Of a DNA stretch of 64,000 nt, positions 1 through 14,284 are shown in pieces. Every line of letters starts with the position of its first letter. The first letter of the stretch is position 1. The translations under genes were made by a program, and so were the position numbers. Location: NCBI GenBank assembly GCA_944472155.2, contig OX235275.1, positions 28,572,865 through 28,636,864 on the forward strand, given 5' to 3'. The notes under the pieces are model-generated. The model ran no database searches. It saw only the letters and a list, made by a program, of their open reading frames with translations, and was not told the DNA's origin. The DNA comes from Trichobilharzia szidati (lineage: Eukaryota; Platyhelminthes; Trematoda; Strigeidida; Schistosomatidae).

Positions 1-2984
1 TTCTCTTATTACAATTAACATTCTTCCTTTTCTGAAATAGAATGATAGAAATGCAGACGAGTAAAAACTCATATATTTTTATTACTATCTTCCACCTGAT
101 ATCCTATCAGATTTAGAACGATTGTTTGAGGAACCACAAGTCAGCCCTAGTAAGTTTATTTTTACTTGTTCGTTCAATATTCTCCTTTTTGTCAAGTGTT
201 GGTTTGCAGGCATCTGATTAGTTGCGGGTATGATTGCAAGCTGACATTAGTTAGAGAAACACTTGTAGCCATTCCACCAAGCAATATTGTGGACATATCT
301 GCTACCATTCTATCCTGGCTTTTCGGAGGAGAATATAAAGCTTCAGCAGGATTCGTTCATTCCTACGGATTCTGTTCTATCGTTTTCACTGGGCTGTGCA
401 AGTGCACATAACTTGTCATTACCCTCATCTACATGATCCCCTCAATGTCATCTTCATCCTCATGCCGAACTCATAGGTTATCACTAGAGAATGTCGTCTA
501 CAGCTATTCACTGCATGCCCAATCTATTCGTCTTTAAACTGTTCTGTATAATTTTTATTGAATTCTACGCCAAGTTCCACAAGTTGCCTTTCTGGGCAAC
601 TGTATGACATTCAGTATCGGGTGAATAGGGTATCTATCGGTGAATGTCAGTTGTGTGTGGGTATTTCATGCGTTTGGACACAAAATTTATGTTTTCCGTC
701 CCCAGCAGTCAATAGTTCGTCCATGTATAGATGGAGTATTTGTAGACCACTCATGCAAAATTGTGAAATTGTGTGTCTGAATGCGAAGCAATTATACAGA
801 TGTTCCTGTTAACTAAACTTGTCGAAGTGGGTAAATCCAGAACTACTGATATTCGTTCTTAGACCCACCGTTTAATAAGGTTGGGCAGTGTCGCGAAATA
901 TGTCAACGGACGCAAAGCTGTGAACGGTTCTGCAAACACAAGTAAACTGATAGATACACATTAAAGTGGTCAAAAGCAATATTCTGTTCTTCACACAAGA
1001 TTGGATCTACCATTTTCTGTAGAATAAGAATTTCGAGCTTTTCAGCTGAACTGCATTTTCCAGACAATCAAAAATACGTTTATCGGGAATTTCTACCTCA
1101 GCATCACTTTTGAACTCCAGTTCGTTTATGTTTTAAGAAGGAATGGTTGTGGCTTGCACAGAACTAAACTTTTCTTCTGTTTCTTTCTTAAATTTGCCTA
1201 TGGATTGGGATCAGTTACAGAATCACTGAAGGAGACAAGAGAGTATTGGACAAAGCTTTATAGGTCCTATTTTTGACTCGTCATCACCACGCACCCATCA
1301 GGTATCAAATCCAGTACGTTTCACTCACACTTCAAGGTCATAGACCATTCAGCCACTGGATCCCAACTCACTGTCCTTTGAAATCTACCTTCTACCAACT
1401 TGCGATTTAGCACCACCACTCGCCAATATCACAAACGGGTATTCCGATTCACTCTCAACAAAATGGATCCCATTTGTCACGACATCTTACCGGAAATCTA
1501 GTAGTCTCAGTCCTGTGGCCAGTCACTTATCACCATCAGAATACTTATCAAGAGTTGGCTTGTAGAGATTTGATCTGTTTTTCAAGTTTGACCATGGACT
1601 GATGCCGTGTGGCTACTGATCAGTCTTGATGGACATTCGTTTATTATAAAGTGTCACGCTGATAGAGTCAGTAATCTAACTACTCAATATTCGTCTTCAC
1701 TATGTTGACCGGTGAATCCAGTAGTCAATTAGCCCATTGCTGAATGAAGAAAGTGGTATACATTATTCGTCACATAGTGAATTTCATTGAAACGGATGGC
1801 ACGTTGAGAAGATTGTACAAGTCAATTTGACTACCGAAACGTTTTTTCCGCAGGTCAAGTTAACTTTCCACACAATGAAGTATTTCATTCCCAGTGTTTG
1901 ACGTTAACTAGCCAAAATGTGTCACTAATTCTCAGCTGATTACTGTTATGGTTGATGACAGTAAGCCACACTGGAAGTAGAGAACGTGTCCAACATTCCT
2001 TTTCCTTCAAGTGAAGTTGTCAAAGAGGACTTATGGCAGTATAAGGATATTTGTTGATTATAAGCTGTCATGGAATGCACAGCTGACAAATTTGTTGGCA
2101 ACGAAACCCTATTCTATCACATTTGGTGCATTTATAGTCTTCATTCTTTACAGGAAAAATTAAATCTAGTTTAAAATGATCTAATCGACAAAAATGGATT
2201 TCGAAAATATTTTATGAAGACGAGCATATGGCTATTACCTGTTTAATGTGATTTAATGTCTGTAAACAGGAACATGCTGTGTGAAATCTCTGATATCGAA
2301 GTAGAATTATCGTTACAAAAAGGGTCCAATGATCCCTGAAAAAGATATGCTTTTGAGGATCTTGAGAATAGTCGAGTGCTAATGTTCAATAACTGCGATA
2401 AGAATATACGATTTATCTTACAATATATATGTCTTATCAATTTAGTTGATATTGTGGAGCTATGCATATAAGTCGCTAGAATTAGGTTTTGTCCAAGAGT
2501 GTACAGAAAGAAAATCGTGCGTGGTTACAAAGGAGTGGAAGTTGGCCTTCAGTAGGCTCCATTATTGAACATCTTGTCGATACTAGACAAATCACCGAAA
2601 ATACCCACTGAGCCATAAAGAAAATAAATGACAATTCATCGAAGAAAATCTGCTTTATCAACGAAATCGTCTTCAGAGGCTGCAGAGTGATATTTCTATT
2701 TACGAAAAATATGTTATATGATTGATATAATAAATCAGAATTGACTTCGAAAGTAAAAATAGAAGTTATTAATTACTTCACACTCAACAGTACAAAGGAA
2801 GGAAGCGTTAGAAAATTGAAAAGGTTAAAATTGTTATTGAGTTGGAAGAAAGGCAGTTGAGTGTACATTTAACAAGTGTGAAGAGAGTGAGAAAATGTAC
2901 AAAAATAAAATCTGAGAGTGTTAAATGTGAATAAATTAACAAACTAAAAGAAAACTAAATGTAAAGTTGAAAATTTAAAAATAA
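1..2984. other. Unassigned left-arm sequence
   Basis: I see no recognisable gene here. Open frames are under 90 codons and resemble no family I know. The segment 2460-2980 (partner 48700-49210) adjoins the PLE remnant and is A-rich, and may be PLE untranslated sequence. The phrase around 1340-1400 (partner about 50220-50290) has the look of dispersed schistosome repeats, but I cannot name the family. Confidence 0.5.
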
Positions 2985-4455
2985 AAAAATACAAAATATC
3001 GGGTTTTTGCCTTACTTTCATGTTTATCTCGATAAATCTTGACGGATATTCACTTTCCCATGTGAACGCATCGTGGTATATCCAGTTGATCACCAGTTGT
3101 ATCACCGGTATACATCCTTCTTATTCTTCAGGAAAGGGAGTGAAACGGATTCCTCTTTCTTCTCAAAGAAACCTAAATATTAAAGTTCACGTATTGACCA
3201 TTTCATGGTTTCCCGCTGATTGGTCTTTGAAAAGAGCTGTCAGGTCTCCTTTTGAGCTTAACATCCAAAAATGTAATTCTGAATTCATGTCTGATTCCGA
3301 CGTGAGCTGGATAGCATGATGTCATTTGTTGAACTCCCTAGTTATCATCTCAATTTTGGCATTGTCGTCACGTATCATAAAAGTATCGTCCATGTTTTTT
3401 TGACAAATATGTAAACTATCGATAGTGGGTCGTAAAATACTTTTCTCTAGGTTGTCAACAAGCATTCTGCACGTAAAAGACCCATTGGTGACTCCTCTGA
3501 TACTCCATTTCTCTGTCTTTCACCTTGAAAATGGCATTGAAAGTGCTGCTCAATAGTGGTTCCCTTAACTAGTGGGTCAGAATAACCACATCCAGTTCAT
3601 TATCCTCAATGAATCTGCATATAAAACAAATATTTTCAGAGAGAGGAACATAAGTGAAGAGAGACGAAACATCCAGAGATAGCATTTTCATCCTGGATAC
3701 ATTAGCATCACTTACTCAATCGATGAATTCAAATTAATCTGAAACGCTATGCTGCCAGAGAATATTTCTGATAGGTAGAAGGATGTGTGCAAGCCACTTG
3801 GCCGTATCATTGTATGATTAATTTGTCAAATATGAGATAAGACATAGTGGTTTGTTGTCTTTCTGCAATTTTTAAAGACGATACAACCGAGGAATTACAG
3901 AAGCCGAGCGTTGTATTTTCTCAAATGATTCAGAGTTAATAATGAATTCGTTCTTCATCTTCTTCAGCATTTGATTATCTTCCCCTCGATTTATTCATTT
4001 TCGTCTTTCTGATTACTTTCTTTTGAAAATTTGTTTTCATCTGATATGATGGATAACATTTCATCTACGTTGTCTTAGCGATTCATTCGGACGGTCCTAT
4101 CACTTTTATCAGGACGGATCAACGCCAAGTCCTTATTACTTAAAATATCACGTAGTCGATTTCTGTGCTCATCTAAGATTAATCGGTTGCCATTTGGTTT
4201 AGTATTGACATACTGATGACAGCTGTTCAATACTTTAGGCTTGAATTGTTCATGTGGTTTGTCGAACACTGGGAGGAGATCATTCCTCTCGGGAATCAGT
4301 GCCGCGCTCCAGACTTTTATATCCAAGTCACTTGAATTTGTCGAAATGTTACAGAATTTTTGACTCAATGACAAATACTCAAAATGGATAGGAGTCAATT
4401 GCATACTGGAATAGTTGAAAACGTGTTTCTCTGGTGTGGCAGGGAAAGTCAACTG
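2985..4455 (-). mobile_element. Penelope-like element, reverse transcriptase remnant (left arm)
   Basis: Read on the minus strand from about 4452, the first open frame (4075-4452) has the PLE N-terminal pattern: VFNYSS..LT near the start, then the block LSNKDLALIRPDKSD, equivalent to the conserved 'NKD..I.KPDKG' of PLE polymerases. Downstream, in broken frames, come a DVSSLFT-type block, a segment matching 'G..MGSPLGPLLAD', and the catalytic region at about 3390-3360 reading MDDTFMIRDDN, so both Asp of the YxDD box remain although Tyr is lost. Stops and frame changes are frequent. No GIY-YIG domain follows directly. This is an inactive fossil, mirrored at 47265-48690. Confidence 0.75.
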
Positions 4456-7400
4456 AGTGTCAGATGCTTTGAGAGACAGAGTTTTATATGGAAAAAACCG
4501 TATGTCTTATCACTCTTTGTTTTGTGGCCTTGATCCTCCTATGCTGAATTATTGTAATGCTCACTCACACTATGACTCTACCTAATTTTCGTTTGGTTTA
4601 TTTATTTCGCATACTTATGTCAATCGGTTTCATAATTATTCTCACTTTGAGCAATTTCTGGCATTATCTAACTTGTCACATTTATTTATTCCATTCAGTA
4701 TAATTTTTAGAATGTTGTCTCATCATAGTTTTCACCACCTTGTTGTGTAATTTTTTAATTGTCTACTAATCTTATTACATCTATGCCACCTTTGAAATTT
4801 AAACATTTCATGGACAATTTTATATAGTGCAAAACCAAACAAAATACTCTCTCGTATCAGCGATGAAAATGTTTGACAGCGCTTGCACACATATATATGT
4901 ATGTATATACCGAATGACCTTCATAGACAATAATTACAGTGATGAATTAAAACAGCCAGCAACAAATAAGGTTTCAAGGTCATAAGTGGAAGAGAGAGGA
5001 AAATACAACCAGCAGTGTTTAGATTAATGTATTATTTTAGCAAAATTAGGCATATATAACAATATGTCATAATGGGAATTTCTATGAATGATAAGAGAAA
5101 CGAAAGATTACGTTAAACGATGTTGCTGCTGGAAAATCCGTAGTGTTCTTTACATTTTTCACCCAAAAGTATAATTTGTAAAAGTGTTGGTGAATGTAAA
5201 TTATGCGGAAAAGTTGATGAATAAATCATGCTGAAATGATTGTATCAGAAGACACTTCAGTCATTTTTGGTAATATTTAGTAGTAAAGTCAAATGATTGA
5301 AAGAGGAATTTGAATATTTGTACTAACACCTCAACAGTGAAACTGTCGAATTATACCAATATACTTATTTCGAAATCCACTACATTTGTGAGCAGTTACA
5401 TGTTGATATAGTGAATATTATCCTATCATTTCTATTGTTTTTAACTGTTGTTTATAGGACTGAGAGCTTATATCGATGAAATGAACAAACGTAAGTCTGA
5501 ACAACCTAGAACGTATTTCTCCGACTTCTGTGAAGAATAACGTACAAGCTGCTTTGTTTTTATCAGTCTGAATGATGTTTTCTGGTAGCAGTATTAGCCT
5601 TAAATAACACATTTGGAAGGTATTTTTCCTTCAGCGGAATACTTGACCACTGAAATATTTTAGGCATTGCTATTCTTATTTCTCTGAACGGAATATCGGT
5701 CTTCAACAGTTCATCACAATTTCACTTTGTGCTATGTTAGTTATCTGAAAGACTTCCCATATATTCCTTGTCACATTTGGAATCATACCAAAGTTGTCGA
5801 TTATGATGAAGGTCTCAATCAAGAGTTTCTTTTGAAACGTGCTGCCACTCAATGATCTTTTTAGTATATGATCAGTCCATTTACATTTCCTTATGTTCAT
5901 TTGTTTAGCGATGTGTTACTGGTCGCCTAGTTGCCGGAGTTTATTCTGGCTGAATCTTTCCTACAGGCTAAATGATGCTCAGTGTGCAGCAAAGTTGTTA
6001 ATTATTGCTATAAGTCTGCAGGAGGCCGTTGGAATTGATTTTCGTGACGCACCATGTCAGCGAACTATGTGGAAGCGTTCACTTAGCACTAGTGCCTAAG
6101 GTTAAGATCTTATCCTTCACGTCAAATAGAGTGTTGATTATCAAGTGTTTTACGTTAATGTTCATATTAGTGCATATATTATCAAGCACTGAGATGTTAC
6201 TGTTTGCTTTAACATAGAAAAGAGAATGAATTGCACCACAGATTAGGTAAGGCTTTTCATGTTACATATTATCACACATTTACAACTAATTATGATGTAG
6301 GAAGCTAAGTTAACTTATTTCCTCACAGATGAGTGTTTTCTCAGACTCTTTCATAATACATGAATGCCATGAATAACAAGAGCAATGCGAGAGTATTTAT
6401 TGGGAATATCAGATAATCACTGGTGTCTTCGACAAATTATGTCAGTAGGCTAGTTTCACAGACTATCCGACTATGCTTCAAATGACGTTGACATGTTCAT
6501 ATCAGATTGATTGATTGTGATCAGTAACAGATCAATCAAGTATTCAGACTGATTGTCTGTATAGTGGCAATTTGACAGTTTTCGTGGTAATGACGCCTTC
6601 ATTAGTGGCGGCTATCAGCATCCCTTCTTTCATGCTCGAATGATCTTCATCACCGTTTCAGCCTACAGTCATTCATTCATCCCTTCAAATAGATATCATT
6701 ATCCATAAGTATGTATGTGATGAGACAGTTCAGAATGTTTTGTGCTAATGCACTCGATGATGTAGACAATTATTTAGAGGTCTTAAATTATTTGTGCAAA
6801 ATCTACTGTAATCTTATTGCGGCTTACTTACAATCCTCACCTGGATGAATTTCTATCCAAGAGAATGTATCTACTTTTCTACGATTCACGTTGTTTCAAT
6901 GATTCAATTGTGTCATTGTATCGCAATTTGGAATCTACAGAATTTTCAAATGACGGCTGTGAACTTCAAGTTAGGAATGAAGGAAAGATGTCGATATAAC
7001 TGACTTTCGTTATAGTCAGAACGACTTCGCAACTATCGAAGACTCTTTACATTTCTACGAGAAACTCTCACTAATAATTCTGTATAGCGCTTGACGAATA
7101 CTCTAGAATAAAGCTATTATTTAATATTTAGGTAATGGGTTCCCAAAAGACTGACTGCTGTACAAAGAATATCTGCATTACGTTCTTCAGTTAAATATCC
7201 ATAGAAATGAAAGACCTAGAATTATTAACAATGTCAATGCTTAGATAACATCGAATCAATAATATCAGCAGATCACAGCTCAGTCGCACATGTAGGTGTC
7301 ACAATATGCATCAACATAACCATACACTGAATATCAGATGAATTAGGACAAGTAATTATACAGAATTCATGAAATTATACGCTTCATAGAAGGCTAGAGC

Positions 7401-10400
7401 AGTAGTAGTGGCTCGAACTATTTCTTCTGCACACAGAGCATTGATTGTTTACAGCGAATCGCAAAAGCCCTGTTGTTTTGAATTTATGGCACCTGTATAC
7501 TTTTGAAAATGTATTTGATACAGAATAGATGATTGATAAGGATTCTTCAATGCTAGGCTGCTCTGTGGACCGCTTTGATCAAGTGATTCAATTTTGAACT
7601 GCACTAAGCGGTGATCTTAGTTGTTCCCGAGCGATCACCAAAGTTCAAGTTCCTAAAGCACCTGCCAATATAAATCACTTCACAATGGCATTGGGAATGG
7701 TAGATATAAATAGAGGTGGTTAGTTTAGACACTTCCTCTTACAATTGAGGAATCACCACCGGTTGTGTAGGAAACATGTCTTCCAGTGTACCCGCATCAA
7801 AAGATCTTTGAATGGATATCCTTAACTTGCTGGTAAATATTTCACCGGATACGTCACTCTTTCACTGTAGTCTCATGTATAAAGGCCTCTTACTTACAAA
7901 CAGAGAGTAGTTCTTTCCTACCTTCTTGATCATGTGTTTCCTCACTAACTATTCTGGATAGCTAATTTCAACTTAGGTGTCATACACAATGCTAATTTCA
8001 TCTTCACTGACGTCTTCTGAGCAAATAGCTCTGACTGTGCAACTGAGTGTCCTTATTGAATTTCTTTTGTACTGGAGAGGAACAAAGCTATGCAATTGCT
8101 TATGAGCTATTTTGATCAAGCATGGAGTTCATTCAGATTTCTACTATTTTGATTTCAATCGTTGGATTTAATCACAAACCAGAATTAGTTAAGTCAAGCA
8201 CGGACAGGACTCAATCACTCACAGTGTGATTGTCGTTCAAGCACTGACGTCTTCCGGACAAAACACAAAGTCATCTAGAAACACATTAGAATCCTCAAGC
8301 TCATACGGCAATTAGACATCAATTCAAACACTACACCCTGAGGTTCAAAGCATAGTTAATGCTCATCATGCCAGAATAACACCAGACCTGATAGGACTAG
8401 GTTAACACAAAGTCCAATCGAGAGGTCAAAAGGAATACGCAATCTTGTCCAGCCACCTGACAGATACGAGATGTACCCTTGCAAGTATGGACGTGAATAC
8501 AGACTCAGAGGCGTTCAGTCTTAGTCCATCGGATGATCACTTAACATCACTGGCCTGTCAACTGGGCACATATAGCGATTGTCTGAATCTGCGGTCCCTG
8601 TCATACTAAACAGGATAACCATAGCAAGCATCAAATTGTACTTCACTGATTACTGTTCTCATTAGTAGTGTAAAACTAACCAACTCACGCTCCATTTAAG
8701 TCAGTGAACTGCACTACACTTGGTTAGTTCGGCTTCATAATGACAGAATGAGCCGAAATGTCGTAAGATCAAAAATTAGTGTCACCCATGGCCACCACAA
8801 GCCATGCACAGTTGTGGTGACATTAATGACACCTCTCGCCTGAGACTTTGGATATAAGATTCAGAAGAACCCATAGAACACGCTTTCACAGTCTGTTGTC
8901 ATACTGAAAATCGAAATGAAGTAAGCCTCCAACTTTTCAACTCTACAGAGTTTCTATCCTGGCTGAGGAAGCCATGTGACATTTGTGTAACCATTTGTGT
9001 GATGAATCTCCCAGTCAAAAATCCCGCCTGTCATGGTCTTCATAACGGGTGATACACCATATCACCATTCAGGCACTACAGTTCGCACCACCATTTATCT
9101 GACATCACCATGACACTGACACACACAGTGTCAGACGACGCTTTCCAGTGTGTGCTCCATATCAAAATGCAGGTTTTCAGCCTACCTGAGACTTAGATCA
9201 CCGGAAACCTCTATCAATTTGTTGCATAGAGTTTCCCTTATTCAGTTTATTCGAATCGATTAAAGAATCACCTCTAGTAGTATCGTTTAATCTGTCAAGT
9301 ATTTAAAGCATTAGCAACCTGCAGATTCGCAACTTTCTACTAAAATTTGAGGAAAAGCATTATTCCCATAGCAGCTTATCCAAGTGGATGAGATGACTAT
9401 ACACCTGAACGTTTTGTGATTCGCACTGAAAAAAATGTCATGTATTTGTCGGAGGAGAACAAGAAGAGATATCATAATGGATCAATTTGTGTTTCAGATC
9501 AGATAGAACTGCATCACATAACATACTCTTCATCGGTCTTCAATTCAACGAATCTAGATGAAGAGAAAATGCCATGCCGTAAACTCCGCCGAAAATTCTG
9601 GACATTATATAATATATATTTTAATCAAAATACAGCTTTTATTATATTAAAATACTAGGGACTACTGGACAGCAATTTCTTCCTGTTCATCGTTGCGCAG
9701 ACGTAATGTCTCAAAGGATCACATCTCGGAACTTCACACCACGAGTTCAAGGTCATCAACCAGTCAGTGATCTCTCTCTTACTGATGTTGGTTCGTGACG
9801 ATAGCTACCAGTTATAATTAGATATCATTTCTATTGAGAAATATCTACATTATCCACAGGTATTATATTCATATAAATTCTTATAAATTCGCATACTCTA
9901 ATTCTTTCCTTTGTAGAAGAAGCTAGGAAAAATTCAAATCAGACAACTGTAAGTGAATCATCGGTAGAACTTAATTTATTCTTTTGAATCGCAAAGGAGT
10001 ATTTTAAATGTACTTAGAAGGCTAAATCGTTTCATTTGAACACACTTATGTGGAATTATAGTTTGTGGAATTTCATTATGAAGGCTACCTTCGTTTGGAC
10101 ATAACATAAATGATTTAGCTCTTGGATGGATTTGAGACACACACATCAGTCCAATGAACCTGTATTCACTTTGTTCAGAGCCTTCAAATAAGACAGAGAA
10201 AGGCATGCAAGGCGATGGTTAACATGTAAAGAAGCTGTGAAAGCTGGAATTCATTGTCAAGATTAGTTTACTCGATAGTGGGATTCTAAGAAGTTCATTC
10301 AGGTCGTCCAAGTGTCTGCCGATATATTCAGGGAGGAAAGGAAGGGCTATACAAAACGCTAATGGGAACCCTCTCACAGAACAATCTGAATTTAAGAAAC

Positions 10401-10479
10401 CTTAATCATTCCACATTAATCATGTGCGGATCAAAGTTTAAATGTACGCATCATCATCAAACTGAGCATTGATTGCCTA
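4456..10479. other. Unassigned left-arm sequence
   Basis: No recognisable gene. Short open frames at 5418-5612 (-), 5703-5900 (-), 5893-6099 (+), 6817-6999 (+), 9416-9658 (+) and 9976-10206 (-) also exist in the mirrored arm. Their persistence follows from the recent duplication and not from evident selection. For 9416-9595 I counted five base differences from the partner, four of them changing the amino acid. Positions 8037-8212 are absent from the right arm. Confidence 0.5.
8037..8212. other. Left-arm-specific segment of about 175 bp
   Basis: The right arm joins the flanks directly: there, sequence equivalent to 8025-8036 runs into sequence equivalent to 8213 onward (around 43080). The extra bases account for the shift of about 169 in paired-coordinate sum between 6999 and 9416. 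No terminal repeats or coding signal were seen. It may be an insertion on the left or a deletion on the right. Confidence 0.6.
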
Positions 10480-11145
10480 TCAAATCTCCACATAAACTTC
10501 GCAGACATTGGAAGGTTGACTGTGAACTAATTTATAAACTTCTTTAATTCTATGGAATTTCGAAACCTGTATCAACCTCATTCAACAGCCTCATGGCAAC
10601 GCCACGTGTTGAACGACATACAAGGTGAAACTTGATGATCATTTCGAAGTGAAGACGGGAGTGAGAAAAAACTGTCTTCTATTGCCGACGATAAATCTTA
10701 TTTTGGCGGATGAGATTATGTAATACACTGTACGTGGGGGGCGATAAGGCAAGAATGCATTTGATGAACAAGAAAACTGCTGAAAGCACAGATTAAGTGA
10801 ACCATTTATGCCTCATGTCACACAAACTCTAAGACCAACAGGTGGAAAGCAATAAGCTGGTAGCGAAGATACGATTTTGAGTGAACATAGAGAAGACAAA
10901 TTCGATGAAATTAGCGGGCACCTAACTATAACTAACAACAATCATCATCAACAGGAGAAACGGAAGTCGTATGCATCTGGGATCGAAAAAGCAAAACCAG
11001 TCTGTCATTTCACCGAGACTATTGTGAAAATCCGCTGCACTAAATACCTTAAATAACACCCACAATTTCAAGAACAATATCATGTCACTTTTCTTTGTGA
11101 ATAAGATACTCAGAACTGACATTACGAAAATTATTTCCAATAGTT
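10480..11145 (+). mobile_element. RTE-type non-LTR retrotransposon RT fragment (left arm)
   Basis: In broken plus-strand frames the region reads as the back half of an RTE/SR2-type polymerase. Near 10570-10680 is the 'NLYQPHSTAS...' block followed by a segment corresponding to 'F.V.TGVRQGC'. At 10808-10870 it reads CLMSHKL, a stop, then DQQVESNKLVA, the segment that normally follows the FADD catalytic box, which is destroyed here. At 10883-10925 comes VNIEKTNSMKLAG, the conserved 'VNI.KT..M' motif, followed by remains of the 'RIGKA..AF' block. The open frame 10922-11140 on the minus strand is only its antisense. Mirrored at 40150-40815. Confidence 0.68.
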
Positions 11146-13641
11146 CTCAAAAATTCATGAAAAGTTGCATTCGCGGAATACCCAAAATCAGATAAAATGT
11201 GACTTTTGATTGACTTTTATGGATCAGGTCATTGTGTTGAACTGTTATGACGGGAACTACGAAATAGTAATTTCTGAGCAAATATTAACTTAGTGCGCTG
11301 GACAATCTGTCCTAATCGCACGTCAACAGTAACGATGACACCACCGGTATGCAAACAGAAATGGAAGACTGGATATCTATAAGAGAGCGTTTAAGGTCTC
11401 AAACAGTAGTCAAAATGCTGGACAGAATCTCTATAAACGAACAATTAGAATCCATTTGATAATGCAGTTACTCACTGAGTCATAAAACATATTAATAGCC
11501 AGTAGGAATCCAACAGTCCAAACACAGAGGTAAACAAAACGACCATACCAGTGCTCAATAACTCCCTTAATAGTTATTTAAGGGGTTTGACAAAATTAGG
11601 CAAACCTAGGTGTATGTCACAGGAATCATCATGAGAAAGTGTGAGCTTATCATCCAAGGGTGACATCAAAGAATTCGTGTGGAGAGAAGATGAATGCTCA
11701 CGGATAAGCGCAGAGCTAGCTGTGTGGGACTGCAGGAAACAGGATGAAATGATACTCTTCCGCTGAAGCCATGTTTTCACTCCCTCTCCTTATTGATTAG
11801 AATTTGACATTATGCCCAGATAGGCGTTGCGTCACATCGATTGAAAGTTTCAGGTGATAGTTCGATTCAGTGATCAGATTAAGAACGAAACTGGCTTGTC
11901 GCTTGCAGAGTACCAATCCATGCTTCCCACTGTACAGTTAATAGAAAAAATTCTTGAGGCATATTCAGTCATAAAACGCTCTAAAGACCGCGAAATGACA
12001 ACTGTCCATCGTAAGATCTCTGTGTTTATACAAATGTATTAGTGTGATTCTATCAAAAAGCATTACATCGAAAAACTCACATAACCACCTCAACACTGCT
12101 GATAAGCAACTTTATAGACAAGCTGCTTTTCTGAGTAAGTTACAAATACTGTAGAACAAAATTAGTCAACCCTTATTCCGATTCAAGAATTATCTTAGAA
12201 TCAAGTAGAATATTCCAAAACACGGTGGGATGAAAACTCTTTCAAAAGCAATCGCACACCAACATCACCCCCAGGTAGTCCACTGTCAGCATGAGCTTAA
12301 TTCACTCAAAAAGTTCCATGCTACTTCACACAACCACAAAGAGAAGCATTAAGTTAGAGATTAAATAGTAACAAAGACAAATAGTGGGCTTCAAGTCAAA
12401 ATATGATGTGTTAAGTTCCTAACAATGATATACAATCTAGGACAAAATGGATAATAGTTACAAAGTTTGGCGAAACGTTGAAATAAGCCTGTCTTTCCAC
12501 CCTACAATTTCACATGTTATTACTCAGACTCTCTCTCACCCAATTGTTGGATCACTGCAAGGGAATGTACTGCAGTGGCTGACCTTTTATCCAGATTATT
12601 TCAATTATCATGATCATTCATTCTAGACCTTATTAAATCCCTATGTTCTCATAGTCTAATTGATCCTGAATTACTAGTTTAACCCGAAGAGTTGACCTGA
12701 CAGTAACTGGTTGTTAAGAAAATGGAGAAGATTTGTAGCTTAGGTAGATGATTTTGTCTTAGTTCTGTTCTTCGAGCTGACTGATTTCATGTGCAGCTTC
12801 TGTTGTTCTTCTAGACAACATCATCAGCACATGTTTTTGTATCAGATGAACTTATTCGAATTTTTTTCACACCGTTGACATTTCAAATTGTAGCGAATGG
12901 GATCATTTAATACTAAAACCTCAGCTGAAGATGGTGTCTAGAAGGACGATGAACTGTCAGCAATTAAATCAACTATCTTCGACAACACAACTAGACCAAA
13001 ATTAATTGGATATATCTAGTCCTTGAGCCTTTCAGAGATTGTCTCTGTCTGAGAACTACAGTAAGACAGAGGGATAATGGTTTTTCACCGAATGTCTGCC
13101 CACCAAGTCTACCCTAGCATAGGCTGCAACTCATATATCGAACATTTAGTGGAATTGCTCTGAAATAAGAAGAGAGTGAGACTATATAAAGAAAGATACC
13201 AAGTTGTGTGGATATGCTTATATGAAAATTTTGTAATGAATTTTTCTGGAAACATAATGTGGTTATTATCACTCCATCGAATGAACTTATCCACTGTTAT
13301 TAGGTGGTTAGACGTAATTTGAAAGAAGCCTTGGTCCTAGGTTTCGTTCTTGCTGATACTCACCGGTCTCAGGGCGTATCTATAACCTTGGAGGAACTGA
13401 TGTTTTTCCTGAGATACAGTCTGCACTGGACAAAGGACTAGACCCATGAGACTAGATACTGACTCGTTTCCAATCAAAGAACTTACCTTTTTATACAGGA
13501 ATCTCCAATTTTACTGTAACACGTGTTTGCACATATAAAATATGGTAATGCTATGGGATAAATTCAAACTCCTGTTATGTTTAGGCAACAAACATCCACT
13601 CACACATATTCAGGTGAATACACAGCATTCTAGGCGGTGAT
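11146..13641. other. Unassigned left-arm sequence
   Basis: Short frames only (11574-11780 -, 11854-12042 +, 13109-13294 -), all mirrored in the right arm with substitutions and stops. I recognise no domain. Sequence around 12730-12900 is non-coding in both arms. Confidence 0.45.
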
Positions 13642-14194
13642 TTTTGGTGAGGTGTTCCACTAGGCACCTCCAAAATGTGACCAATCAATCTTTTCAATAT
13701 TGGATGCAGTAAAATTATTTAGTTTCCAAACTTTATTAACTATTTAACCGAATGAAAGTGTTATTTCAACGCGTCAGATGTTCTCTCATATAAGAATTCG
13801 GCCAGAATGTCGCCTCTGAATGCCACATTCATGCAAACCATCTTCATCTTGTCACTGAGATAGGGTGTTCTTTCCTGGCTTTAGGCTTCGTGTGTTTATC
13901 TACACACCATGAAGTAGGGTTCTACTCGAAAGAATGATCTCTAATTCTAGTGATTCAAGGTTTTAGATTCCTCAGCTTTCAATCTCAAGAGTTGCAGGAT
14001 TTCCTTTAGGGACGTTCGACTGCTCAAAAAGACTGACTAGACTTTATGTCGGTAGTCCGCGTGGACAAATAGATAAAGAATCCGCCTTCTATGTAGAAGA
14101 TTGAGAGTTCCAGTCCCGTCGTTGTTCATTGAACTTTGAGCAGAGTAGTATATAGAAAGCAAGTGGACGAACTATTTTACAGCTGAGTATCCAT
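13642..14194. mobile_element. Left-arm-specific insertion of 553 bp, possibly a tRNA-like SINE
   Basis: The right arm reads straight across this site: the sequence before 13641 joins that from 14195 (opposite about 37630-37650). The inserted length matches the jump of 552 in paired-coordinate sum. Near its end (about 14056-14120) is a tRNA-like stretch with a B-box-like GAGTTCCAGTCCC and a short stem CTTCT/AGAAG, which suggests a degenerate tRNA-derived SINE on the plus strand. No convincing A box, tail or target duplication was seen, so the insertion is well supported and its identity is not. Confidence 0.5.
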
Positions 14195-14284
14195 CAATCG
14201 CAAGCGGAACGTGAAATTATCTCTTCCGTCACCAGAATCCGAAGCGTCTGAAGCCCTGAATGAGTAGAAGAAGAGATCATTCTC

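Noticed and set aside
9416..9658. Open frame NVMYLSEENKKRYHNG... conserved in both arms (partner 41693-41929)
   Set aside because: Of five base differences in about 180 compared, four change the residue. That is not the pattern of a constrained protein, and the arms are recent enough to keep frames by chance.
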